A DNA stretch of 64,000 nucleotides from Chrysopogon serrulatus (taxonomy: Eukaryota; Streptophyta; Magnoliopsida; Poales; Poaceae): the NCBI GenBank assembly GCA_015844335.1, contig JADLZL010001381.1:558001-622000 (forward strand). The letters are read 5' to 3'. Each line of letters starts with the position of its first letter. Position 1 is the first letter of the stretch. Below, piece after piece: positions 43,091 to 54,081 of this stretch. The translations under genes and the position numbers were made by a program. The notes under the pieces are model-generated. The model was not told where the DNA came from. It searched no databases and was given only the letters and a program-made list of their open reading frames with translations.

Positions 43091-44520
43091 GATCTACCTT
43101 GCTGCAGGCGTGTCACCGGTCTTAGTTGATCAGTTGGTGGCTCAGTCGCAGCAGCTCCCGCAGCAGAATCGCTTCGCGTAGAGGATCCAGCGGTGAGAAT
43201 CTCCCCCTGGCCTGGCACCAGGCTTGTCCCTCGGTTGCTGGGATCCGCCTGTGGCTCAGGCAATGCAGCACCAGACGGAGAGGCGGCAGGAGTCAGCATA
43301 GAAGATCTGGGCACGGCTGCAGGACTGGCGCTCAGAGACGTGTTGCCAGCGCCCAACAATGGCAGGCCTAGAGATCCCGAAGACGATCCACCTGCGTCGC
43401 CATCCGCTGGAGCCGAAGAATCCTCCTCGGCGTCAGGGATGCCCCCTGATGGGGAACACATGGGATACTGGCCTTCTTGTGGTGTTTCAACACTGTTTCC
43501 ACCCGCGTCAGTTCCTGTATCAACAAGATCTTCACCAGGACTTGTCAAAACATTAGTAGAGACAGGAGATATCATATGTTGGTCAAGTAATTTTGCGCTC
43601 CCAAAGTCAGATGACGGATTTTGAAGCATATCAAGAAGGAGGGCAAGTTCAGAGCAGAGACGAGCCCTAGCATTCGGATGAAGTGATGCAAAGGGAAAAA
43701 TGTGCTCATCAAACACTACATCCCTGGATATATAAATCCATCCTTCCTTAGGATCAAGACATTTTAATCCTTTGTGCATATTACTGTAACCAAGGAAAAC
43801 ACATTGCTTAGACCGAAACGCAGGCTTCCTGGAATTGTAGGGCCTAAGGTTTGGCCATACAGCGTAGCCAAAGACACGGAGGAAGGAGTAGTCGGGTGTT
43901 GAACCAAGAAGGCGTTCCTCGGGAGTTTGATTTTCTATTACTTTCGACGGCAGTCGGTTGATGAGGAACACCGCAGTGGTGAATGCCTCATCCTAGAATT
44001 TCAGTGGCATAGAGGAATGCGCTAGAAGGGTGAGTCGTACTTCAACAATGTGTCAATGTTTTCATTCAGTAGACCCATTTTGTTGATGTGCATGAGGACA
44101 TGACACGTGATGATCTATGTCTATGCACTGGAAGAAAGAGTTCAAGGACTAATACTCCCCTCAATCCATTTGAATGGCATGAATCTTACGACCAAGTTGT
44201 TGTTCAACAAGCATCTGGAAATTATTGAAACACTGAAAAACTTCTGAATTTGTGTCAAAGCAAATAGAGCCAAACAAACTTAGTATGATCATCAATGAAA
44301 CTCACATAGTAATTATAACGACCAACTGACATTGGAGCAGGTCCCCACACTTCAGAAAACACAAGATACATAGGATGACTCGACACACTAGTGGATCTAG
44401 GGTAAGGCAATTGATGACTTTTGCCTTGGTGACATGCGTCACAGACCCTAGAATTATTCGACTCTTGAACAAAAGGAATTTTATGGTGAAGCAAGACTTG
44501 CTGAACTATGCGGGATGAGG
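43091..44520 (-). pseudogene. copia integrase (core and C-terminal part)
   Basis: 44494-44255 reads SNNSRVCDACHQGKSHQLPY (the CxxC of the zinc-binding region) and YVSFIDDHTKFVWLYLL (first catalytic Asp). After a broken stretch, 43971-43090 is open for 318 codons in one frame. It starts MFLINRLPSKVIENQTPEER, then FGYAVWPNLRPYNSRKPAFR, FLGYSNMHKGLKCLDP and a long Ser/Pro/Ala-rich linker that leads to PVTRLQQG, the point where reverse transcriptase should begin. Confidence 0.85.
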
Positions 44521-44729
44521 CATGGCCTAGTCATTGATGCCACAGCGATGCGGATGGTTTGACGGTAGCTAGTGCTTGTTTATTTGGAGATGGCCACAGT
44601 GGGTATAGGCCTCCTTCACATCTGGCACTGTGAAGTGTTTTCTTCGTTCCCTGATCCTTGATTGGAAAATAAGTGGGATGAAATTCGAGATAAACATGGT
44701 TGTCTCCGGTGTGGGACATGAAGAATGTT

Positions 44730-45830
44730 CCTTAGATGAAGATTTGGGGAATGCAAAAACTGTGACCAACATGTGCTATCTCCATACCTGATATGTTGGC
44801 AGCATTCACCTGCTCATAGCCGTGATATCTATCACGCACGGTCAGCCTCTCTAGATCACCCGTGATATGATCTGTCGCTCCAAAGTCTAGGTACCAATTT
44901 GTGTCAATGCCATACGATCGTGTCACAGACGAGGCACTCTTCTGGGGTGGTCCTGAAAAGGAGTGATCAAACCTCTTGAAGCAGCCCATGATGGCATGTC
45001 CCCCTTGCCGCAGAGCTGGCAGGAGATCCCGGCCTGGAAGCGTGTGCCACCGCAGTTCCCTTTTTGGCCACCGCGGTTAATTGAAGCCACCGCGATTGCT
45101 ACATCCACCACCATGCCCGCCGTTGTTGGAGTTGACACGGCCACCCCTGGTCGCTGCGTTGGCAGTGTGGTGTCCTCCATTTCGATCCTCGATGCATTGC
45201 TCATGGGAGATGAGCTGGGCGTAGAGCTCGTTGACGGGGAGACCACGATCACCACTAAGTCAGAATCTTGATCTAGGCCGGTAGAGATGTAGGAGACGAG
45301 TTCATCATCGTCCAGCTTGCATCCTATAGAGGCCATCTCATCCGCAAGAGATTTCATCTTAGTATAGTACTCACTTGTAGAAGATGTCCCCTTGGATGCA
45401 GTAGCAAGCGCCATCCTGGTGCTGATGACGCGCACCCTCGATTGGGACACATGCAGTGCGGTGATGGCGGTCCACGCCGCCGCCGTCGTCTTCATGTAGG
45501 TGACTTGAGATCCAATCTCTTTTCCTAGTGATGTCAGTAAGTAGCTAAGAACTTGCTGATCTTTGGCCATCCACTTCTCGAACTCAGGGTTCAAGACATG
45601 TGGTTCGTCGTCGGCCTTCTTGTCCCCCTTCTAAGGGAGATACTTCTTGGGTGGCTGAGCCTCCAGATCGATGAAGTGCGCCACTAGGGCACCTCGCAAC
45701 GCAGACATGACCTGCGCTTCCCACATAGGGAAGTTGTTCTTGGTCAGCTTCTCCATGACAGGGAGAAAACCAAGCGGGGGGTTTGCAGGGAAGGGCGCAG
45801 TGGAGGAAGACGAAAACACGATTGTCGAAC
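44730..45830 (-). pseudogene. copia gag and protease
   Basis: Gag starts MFSSSSTAPFPANPPLGFLP (about 45819), then LTKNNFPMWEAQVMSALRGA. It continues at 45594-44923 with KDQQVLSYLLTSLGKEIGSQ and SRVRVISTRMALATASKGTS (the UBN2-type gag fold). A TAG separates the two frames near 45632. The zinc-knuckle region is degraded (CQLCGKGD). Protease reads WYLDFGATDHIT near 44895-44860, where the usual active-site DSGATDH has Phe in place of Ser, which should abolish activity. Confidence 0.85.
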
Positions 45831-46075
45831 TCCGTTAGAATTAGGCTCTGATTACCATCTGCGAATGGAGGAACAAGGATGCCTCACCTGGCCCTTGGTT
45901 CCGTGTTAATATAGGCACGAGGAAAAGCCCCTCGGCGGTGGCATGTACATGCATATGGTTACAACAAGAATACATCCAATCTCCTATACATAAGGAAGAG
46001 GTTCCTATCTCTACCAACCAAATACACAAAGCTAGATACAAAGAACCTATACGTAGCTATCCAAACTATCCAACA

Positions 46076-46310
46076 CCTAGGAGTACCACAACCATCTTAG
46101 TCGCAGCACTCTACTAAACCTTTCCAGGTCCAGCACGCCAAGGACTCCAAGCTCCATCGACCGGTCTAGCAGCGAACATCCAAGCCACTCTACACTTAGC
46201 ACCACAGCACTCACTGTCACCACCCCAGAGAAACCGACGGCGTCCTTTGTCAATGTCGTGAATGAGCTGCCTAAGGACTCTTAGTGCTGTCAAGAGATAT
46301 ATAGCCATAT
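46076..46310 (-). pseudogene. LINE ORF2 upstream part (separated by copia insertion)
   Basis: The minus strand reads MAIYLLTALRVLRQLIHDID, GRRRFLWGGDSECCGAKCRV, then LERFSRVLRLRWLWY. This segment of plant LINE ORF2 directly precedes the region found at 42613-41640. It shows that the copia element split one LINE copy. Confidence 0.85.
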
Positions 46311-46363
46311 AGGTATGGCACTAAGGACCGAGCATACCAGCTCACGCCGGCCTACTGCATTTA

Positions 46364-47010
46364 GGTTGTCCGCACTCATCATTCTCTATTTTCATCCTCT
46401 AAACATCCTGGTCATCAAGATTCTCTCATCTATAAATGTTTCTTCCGCACCCATCATCCTCTGTATCTCATACTCTATACCAACTACCAACAGCGGGGCC
46501 TAATGGTCATCCTCTTTTTCTCTCTCTCTCCTCTCTCTCCTCTCTCCTCTATCCTTTCCCTTTTCCCCAATCTTGCCTGCCCTCCTAGTGCTCGCCGCCC
46601 CATCTTCTGCTCGTGCTCGTGCTTGCCGCCTGCTCCTTTGCTCGTGCGATGGCTGCCTCCTCCGGCTCCAGGCGCGGGCGAGCTCCTCCGGGTGGTGGCC
46701 TCCTTCGGGCGCGAGGCGAAGCTCCTCCGCCGCCTCCTCCGGCCTGGCGAGCAGGGGGAGCGCGGGGGGACAGACACCTCCTCCGGCTCTAGTGGCGGCG
46801 AGTCGAGTGCCGTCGTCAAGTTCCCTTGAGTCGTCGGGGCGGCGGGCCCCACGCGCCACGTCTGCACGTAGCGGCCAAATGCGAAATCGCCCGGAATCGC
46901 AGACGAGTTGCGAGTAGCAGATGGAATGGCGTACGCTGCAGGCTCCTCTTTGCTATATCATCCTCTATCTCCCTTTACCAGATGCTATTCCGGATCCAGT
47001 GCAGACAGCC
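46364..47010. mobile_element. Tourist-like element with GC-rich core
   Basis: 647 bp starting GGTTGTCCGCACTC and ending AGTGCAGACAGCC, flanked by TTA at 46361-46363 and 47011-47013. Same family as 5629-6064. The core (about 46500-46870) is GC-rich and open in several frames (108-127 codons) without a recognisable domain, which may be a captured fragment. No transposase. Confidence 0.8.
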
Positions 47011-47148
47011 TTAGCAATCGTCCATGCCATCCTGCCAGCTTTGCCCAGGTCTTATCAACTCATCACCAATTCGCATTGTCCTCTCTATAAATAAATCAGT
47101 TTGGTGGCATTCTTGTGATGGCACATAGCTTCAAGACCGTTCTTCCTA

Positions 47149-47732
47149 TCTTACTATTACTAATTAGAGGCCCCAACGGAGGCGCCACGTTAACTCTCAC
47201 CAGATGCGCTAGAAAAAAAGATAAATCCTAAAAATTCTTACAATAATCAGAAACATCTGGCCATTAATTTGGTAGACTCTAATCATCATATCTGATTATA
47301 GCCATTAGATCTATTGTAATTTATTAGAAATTACCCACCTATGCCATTACGAAGAATATATAAAATAACCCCCTAATTTTGTATAAAAATTATGGACCCA
47401 TGCCATTATAGATAAAAAATAGTTTAAAATTTTATTGTCTTACTAATTAGAGGCCCCAATGGAGGCGCCACGTTAACTCTCACCAGATGCGCTAGAAAAA
47501 AAAAGATAAATCCTAAAAATTCTTACAATAATCAGAAACATCTGGCCATTAATTTGGTAGACTCTAATCATCATATTTGATTATTTGATTATAGCCATTA
47601 GATCTATTGTAATTTATTAGAAATTACCCACCTATGCCATTATGAAGAATATATAAAATAATCCCCTAATTTTGTATAAAAATTATGGACCCATGCCATT
47701 ATAGATAAAAAAATAGTTTAAAATTTTATTGT
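47149..47732 (+). repeat. Tandem pair of Helitron 5'-end units (about 288 bp each)
   Basis: The unit starting TCTTACTATTACTAATTAGA, then GGCCCCAACGGAGGCGCCAC (47149), is repeated from about 47441 (TCTTACTAATTAGAGGCCCC). Both continue through TAGACTCTAATCATCATAT and GACCCATGCCATTATAGAT at high identity. The leading TC preceded by A fits a Helitron 5' end. Related starts occur at 51711 and 51965. Confidence 0.75.
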
Positions 47733-47875
47733 CATCAAGAAAAGAGACGCCAGCCCCACATAGGAAATTTTCAAGGATAAGTGCCCATCACGTTTGAGAT
47801 AAAAAGGGGTACCCACCACGTTTATGGGGCTACGTCAATATACTACTAACAAAAAAAAGCTATATATATTATCAA

Positions 47876-49305
47876 CTTGTAAACATGCCCGTGCGTTGCA
47901 ACGGGATATATCATTTATTGCGTGATCACCATACTTTTGAATTCGTCTTGGTATTACATATAAAAACACTGTATTACAATTAGCTTCAAAAACTGACTCC
48001 TTACTATATAGTATATTCTAATATATTTAGTTTTAAGATGTCTGAAATTTTTCATATATTTAGTTTTTATGTTGTATCTATAGCAGAACCCATGATCTAG
48101 AAAAATAAAATGACATGCAATTCAAAATGAAGGGAGTAGTAATTTATTTAAATCCCTTATGCAATGAATTACCATAAACTTCATATATATGTCTATTAAC
48201 TCCTTCATATGAGGTACCGCAAAAAGATAAATTTAACCTATTAAATATTTTCTCAGTGGCTAAGTAACGTGTAGTGTAGGATTATCTTTTAAAAAACACG
48301 GATTGCTAATTTTTTCTTATTTATTTACTCCACATATTTCTTTCACTTTTTCACGTTTTTTCTCTGCCTTTTCTTTTTAACCAGGCACATGCCTCATCTG
48401 TTCCTCGCATCGGTTCAGTAGTGGCTCGTAGTCTACGACCAAGCAACGCCTCATTGTCGCGGCTCGTGGTTTGTGATCGAGCGCTGCGTCGTCATTGCAG
48501 CCCGTGGCTCGCAGCGGAGCTCCATCTCACCGCTGTCGGTGGTCCCATATTCCGCGTCACGGCTCTGGTTTGCGATCGAGCGCTGCCTCGTCATTGCGGC
48601 CTGTGACCCGTGGCGGAGCTCCACCTCACCACCGTCGGTGGTCCCATGTTCCGTGTCATCGTTGTGCTCTCCACCTCGTTCTTTTTTTATCTCCTTCTAG
48701 CCTGTTCAACTGGTTTATAAGCCGGCTAATAAGCAAGAATTAACCTAAAATGGATGGACAAAAAAATAGATGAAAAGTTTGTTTTATTTATGAATTTGCA
48801 TTGGCGTAGGATGGCTTGGAACACATTTAAGATTTTAGTTTACCATTTAATTGGTTAGGCCACCAGCTGACTCATGCTACTTATCTGTAGATGCAAATAT
48901 ATTAATACATATATTAATACTATTTTTGACAGGGAGGAGAGGGAGACGCTGAACGACGGCGACGCTGAACGAGGACAGGCCGGAGGAGAGGGAGGATCCG
49001 GACTTGATCCATTTTTGATGATACCTGATGTTAGTGCACAGATAGTAGTAGAAACAAGGTGGTTTATCCCTTCGCAACGGAACCCGTGACACACGTGCTC
49101 TGGGCCGCCCTCGGCTTGCTGGACCATCTCAGCGGCGGCCCATCAGTTGCATACTTGCATCCTTGTCCTCTTGCCGTGCTGTCGGACCAGGAAGCCGTAA
49201 CTTAAACTCGGTGGTAATAGTCCGAGCCAGCCAGACCAAAAATAATGCTGGACGAAAAAAGATCCAAACCAAAAAAATCGGCTGAAAGTTTTGGCTCTTT
49301 ATTAT
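47876..49305 (-). mobile_element. Helitron H1 (minus strand, degenerate ends)
   Basis: The 3' end on plus reads ACTTGTAAACATGCCCGTGC then GTTGCAACGGG. It is the same hairpin as H2 but with CTAG mutated to CTTG (47876-47879). The 5' side near 49290-49305 reads GGCTGAAAGTTTTGGCTCTT then TATTATTATA, matching the H2 5' end until it dissolves into an AT tract. The interior contains GC-rich duplicated pieces at 48440-48540 and 48560-48660 (GTGGTCCCATATTCCGCGTC and GTGGTCCCATGTTCCGTGTC), possibly captured. No Rep/Helicase. Confidence 0.6.
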
Positions 49306-49325
49306 TATATATATATATATATATA

Positions 49326-51063
49326 CTAGCAAATATGCCCGTGCGTTGCTACGGGAGAAGAAAAAGACCTATATAAAAAATAGAGACGGGAGTGGTTACA
49401 TGTCTTTTTATTTATTTACCCTATTTCCTATAATTTAAAAACTATAATTTATGTCATGACAACTATGTCATTCATTCATATAAGATATAAGTTGTTGTAT
49501 TTCATTTGATTGAAGTAAGGGAAGATGAAGCCTAATTAAAAAAATATAGCTAGCTCTCATTACAATTTGTATGGGTAGGTTTAGATGATTGCGTAGCAAC
49601 CTATTTATTTTTTTTAAACACATTAATATATTTGTTAGTGAAAGACACACCGTAGTTCATGCTTAAAAACATGACAAATTCTTTTACCAAAATAAAACAA
49701 CTTGTTTACAACATGTACATATATGATATAACACATTACATAATTCAGATTTACCTCACGGAGTGGTGTCCAACAACTCGAAGAGGCCAGCACCACCGTC
49801 ACACATTGACACATGTGTTCGAGTCACCCAAATACGCGGACAAGCTCACCCGCACACGCGTATAGCACTCTGCCACTCTCAGCCTCGTGGAGTCCGCCAT
49901 AGCCGCTAGCTTGTTTGCCGTTCCTGTCCCTCATCCCCTGGGCTAGTCCAGGCGCTCTCCTCCCCAACTCAGTTTTCCCTCTTCTCTATCCCTCCAACAA
50001 AATCAAGTTCCTGCGGCTCTCGTCTGCCATAGCAAGATGTGTCCACCGATGTCTCATCTACTTTCCTAATTCCCACCTCCAGGAAATCCAGCTGATGCGG
50101 CTTCATCCTCGGCTCCCTCTCGGCGTGGCAGCGTGTGTCTTAGCTTAGCGTGCTGCGTGCTACATGGGGGACTGGCGCGGGGTGCCGCGGTAAGCAGGTG
50201 GACGGCTCGGCCAAGTGTGGACTGGGCGGCGCGGTAGGTTCCAGATGATGCGGCTCCCTCCCGGCGTGGCAGGCAAGTGGCTTAGTGTGTTGTGTGCAGC
50301 AGGCAGGACGTGAAGGGCGCCACAGCAAGCGGGAGGACGGCTCAGCCAGTAAGGCAGCGCGGTAGTCCGATCTGGCGGTCCCGATGCCGCACTCGGCGTC
50401 CACCCCAACACAGCACTTGGCTTCCGCCCTCGACTTCGCCTTCACATCAGGCAACCACGCCACGCTGCCTCTGCATCGTGCACCCGCGCCCTCCACGCCG
50501 GGATTCCTTCCATGAGGACACCGTCTTCGTCTTCCTCTGCCTGGTGTCGTTGAAGGTCGAAGGTCCCTGTGTTGGTACCCAGCGGCCGCGTGCCCTGCAC
50601 CCGGCGGTTCCTTCTCCTCATCCAAAGATCATGGTCGTCTTCCCCGCACGCCTGCGCTCATGCCGGAGCAAACTCACGCTGGGTACACGGATCTAAGTAG
50701 GGAGTCGGGCAAGCTAAGCCGGTAGGTTTATTTTGTCTGTGGTCGTCTCAATTTATTCTAGATTTGTTCTTCTTATTTTTGAAAATTTATTATCCATGTT
50801 GTTTTAGTGCCTTTGATTATGGAACGAAAAGGGCATATCAAAACATTGTTAGAAATTTCTCCCTTCCGTCTTTAACTCTCTGAAACTCCCTTTTTCCCTT
50901 TTTCTTCGTGTCCGTCTCCCACTCTCAAACTCCTTTTTCTCATGTCCATCTCTAACTCTATTTTACACGCAAAATCAACCGGACGAAAAGCAATGCTGGA
51001 CGAAAATCATGCTGGACCAAAAAGAGGAGCTGAAAGTTTTGCCTCTTTATTATTAGGTATAGA
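49326..51063 (-). mobile_element. Helitron H2 (minus strand, 1,738 bp, intact ends)
   Basis: Minus-strand 5' end TCTATACCTAATAATAAAGA (from 51063), 3' end CTAG (49329-49326). The hairpin CCCGTGCGTTGCTACGGG (plus) lies 8 bp inside. It is inserted between A and T, the Helitron rule. Non-autonomous. The GC-rich interior (about 49780-50700) has open frames up to 161 codons on both strands without a domain I recognise, consistent with captured gene DNA. Confidence 0.85.
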
Positions 51064-51710
51064 TATATATATTAGGTATAGATACGTAGAAAATCATGCC
51101 ATGTTCATAAATACGTTCAATAATACTCCGATCACATTGGCCCCCACAACTACAATCCGTATGTTAATTAATTATTTTTGGGCAAAAGGAACTATGTTAA
51201 TTAATAAACGGTGGTACACCCATCACATTTATTAATCTATTAACAAAAAAAAAATTCAGATGGAGGTTAATATTAACAAAATATCATAGGCAATCTCAAC
51301 ATCAAGAAAAAACTAACAGGTGTGTCATACTCCATTTATATATAAAAAAAATAAAGAGATAATTTTTGTCAGCCACGCAGAAATAGGAGTCCATTCGTCC
51401 GTCATTCGTCCTTCTTTTTCATCGCACCTCCACATTTATATTCTCATCAAACTTGCTAGGGAATAATAAATCCTAGAAATTCTTGCAACAATCAGAAATA
51501 TTTGGTAGACTCTAATTGCCATCACCAATAGTCATTAGATCTATTTTGTTCTATAAAAATTTACTTACATTTATCATTATATAAAATACACAATGTTTTC
51601 CCTAATTCCACATCTAAATTACCCACTTATGATATTATGAAAGATAATTTATAAAGCTACTAAACTTATAAATAAATTATCCACCTTTCTCATTATAAAA
51701 TCTTACTATG
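51064..51710. other. AT-rich Helitron-neighbourhood DNA
   Basis: Includes a second TTAGGTATAGATA (about 51072-51084) echoing the H2 5' end, and degenerate body repeats (TAGACTCTAATTGCCATCAC, AAATTACCCACTTATG). Non-coding. Confidence 0.4.
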
Positions 51711-53702
51711 ACTAATTAGAGGCCACAATGGAGGCACCACGTTTAGTCTCCTAGATGCGCTAGGAAAAATATAAAAATTCTCACAATAATAACAAACATA
51801 TGGCCATTAATTTGGTAGACTCTAATCATCATCTCCGATAATAGCTATTGGATCTACTGTACTTTATAAAATATATAAAATAACTTTCTAATTTTACATA
51901 AAAATTACCTACCTATAAAGCTACTAAATATATAAATAAATCATTCACATTTCTCATTATAAAATCTTACTATGACTAAATAGAGGCTGCAACGGAGGCA
52001 CCATGTTAACTCTCCCGATACGCTAGAAAAAAAAAAATATAAATTCTAAAAATTCTCACTATAATTAGAAACTTTGACCACTAATTTGGTAGACTCTAAT
52101 CATCATCTCTCATAATAGCTATTGGATCGATTGTAATTTATACAATAAATAAAATAACTTTCTAATTTTCTATAAAAATTACCTACCTCTGCCAATAAGA
52201 AAGATTAAACAATATAACCCCATAATTTGTATATAAATTACCCACATTTAGGATTAAGTAAAATAATTCAAAACAACCCCCTAAATTTGTCACTAAATTA
52301 TTGAAAGATTATGTTATGTTAACATCGGTATTTTAATTTTTAGCCCTTATGATATGTCAAGTTTGGTGCTAGAGTGTAATCTGAGTTTCAACTTAATTAA
52401 TAAGTGGAAAACAATAATATTAGGATCTAAACTCTTTTTAATTCATGATGACATCATAGAAAGGGGTGCAATACAAGTTCAATTATGTATCTAAGATTAG
52501 GGTTCAGCTAAGTGCATATTACACTACAAAAAAAAAAAAATATTGGAAATGCTAACTAGAAGTCCTTAATAGAGCCCTCACATTAATCCTCATGAGGCAC
52601 AATAGTAAAACAAAATATAGATCCTAAAAATTCTCACAAAAATTTGAAACATTTGACCATAAATTCGGTATAACCTAATCACCATTGATAATGATAGCTA
52701 TTGGATCTATTCTATTTTCTAAATACCACCTCTCTATTGCATAAAACAACATAAAAAGAACTCATGGCTATATTTAAACTACCCACATATATCATTAAGA
52801 AACATGATCTAAAGTAGACAACCTAAATTTGCATCTAACTACCCATAAACTCCTATTATAGTCTATAATTTATGTAACCCAATTTTTATCTCAATATTTA
52901 AAAACTAAATATACTCTCCAATCTACATATAGAAGATAATCAATACCTTCTATTATTATTTTTAAAATAACCATAGAGCATGTATATGTCTCTACATTAC
53001 CCACTTCTATCAATACTAATATATTAAGATTTGATAAATGTAAGCATACAAATTCAATCAGCATGCATGAGCGATAAATATTATGTTATATTTCTATACA
53101 TTTTAACTAAATGTTTGATATGTCAGTATTGATATAACTATAACTGCACATATAATTTCTTGATAGAAAAAATCAATCTTCTTGACAATTATTATGGGTG
53201 ACTATTGGTGGCTACATTTTTTCGGCCCTAACATTACCCAAGAGTAATTCAGTCATTATAAGACGTAAGATTTAAATTAACTTGATCATAGCATTGGTAC
53301 CCCCACCCGAGGATCTCATTTCAAACTCAATCACTTAGTTAGATGAGATGGTGCAAGTTTCAAATGATTGTATATGAAATCCTCATTTTAAAAAAGTGCA
53401 AAATGAGAGTCATTAAAAGATATGTAGCCATTAATACCACCATAGGTAATGGTAAGGTTTTAAACTAATTAAATATTAAAATATATAGAGGTGCCATGCA
53501 AATATGGATAAAAAATATAAGTTAGTGCCTTGCAAAAAAAGTTTATGATCATTAAATATAGATAACAGAGTATCTATTGTGTCTATTTTCTAGAAAATAA
53601 ACAAAGAAAAATATACAACTAAATATAAGTAACTTTTATTAATCAATTGTATTATATAGTATATCTTTTAAACCCGTGCGAGAGCACGGGTTGATGGACT
53701 AG
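51711..53702 (+). mobile_element. Helitron-family cluster with a 3' CTAG end
   Basis: The 3' end is clear: the hairpin AACCCGTGCGAGAGCACGGGTT with 6 bp to CTAG (53699-53702), followed by T. Possible 5' ends of the matching type (A then TCTTACTATGACTAA) occur at 51711 and 51965, with others at 47149. Body repeats of about 250-300 bp (AATTTGGTAGACTCTAATCA; CTATTGGATC; ACCTACCT) recur three or more times up to about 52860. The true 5' partner is uncertain. No protein is encoded. Confidence 0.65.
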
Positions 53703-54040
53703 TAATAACGTAACCACGGTCACGGCAGGCGACTGAGGGAGAGGCGGAGGGGGCGCTGGAGGAGGAAGGCGCGACAAAGAGAGATAGGGAGAAGTGGAGG
53801 GAGTCGCGGCTGCCTTGGGCGTGATGCTCGCCGGGGTAGCGGCAGCGGAGGCAGCAGGGCGGGGCAGCGCCGGGGCCTGCGTCTCTAAAGTCGGCTGGGG
53901 GGGATGGAGGGGATGGTGATGTCCTCGAAGTTTCCTGGCCATGGTCAGCTGGGGGCCATCGATGGCAAATCGGAAGGCCAGGAAAAGCAGATGACATGGC
54001 TCATTGTGGGAATAGAAAATGTAGTATAGAAATAAGGAGA
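53703..54040. other. GC-rich unassigned segment
   Basis: Pro/Ala-rich frames on the minus strand (about 53660-53997) run across the Helitron boundary, so they are not a real gene as read. It could be an upstream remnant of a different gene. No splice-linked exon 1 for the next feature is found here. Confidence 0.35.
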
Positions 54041-54081
54041 ATGGTAGATTAATAATCTTGCTTGTAACACTTTATTCGCAG

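Larger units (their letters stand above)
42614..46075 (-). mobile_element. Ty1/copia element lacking reverse transcriptase
   Basis: Short LTRs of about 215 bp (42614-42829 and 45861-46075) start TGCGAATGGA and end CCAACA or TTCAACA. The primer site next to the right-hand (5') LTR reads, on the minus strand, TGGTAATCAGAGCC, an initiator-Met type with one extra base. Gag, protease and integrase remnants and the end of RNase H are present. The reverse transcriptase and most of RNase H are deleted at about 43090. It is inserted in the LINE, and LINE homology resumes on the other side. LTR length and layout recall small copia families such as Hopscotch, but that assignment is a guess. Confidence 0.88.

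Noticed and set aside
53652..53997. Pro/Ala-rich minus-strand ORFs as a possible gene or exon 1
   Set aside because: They run across the Helitron 3' end at 53702 and do not resemble the known exon 1 at 16700.
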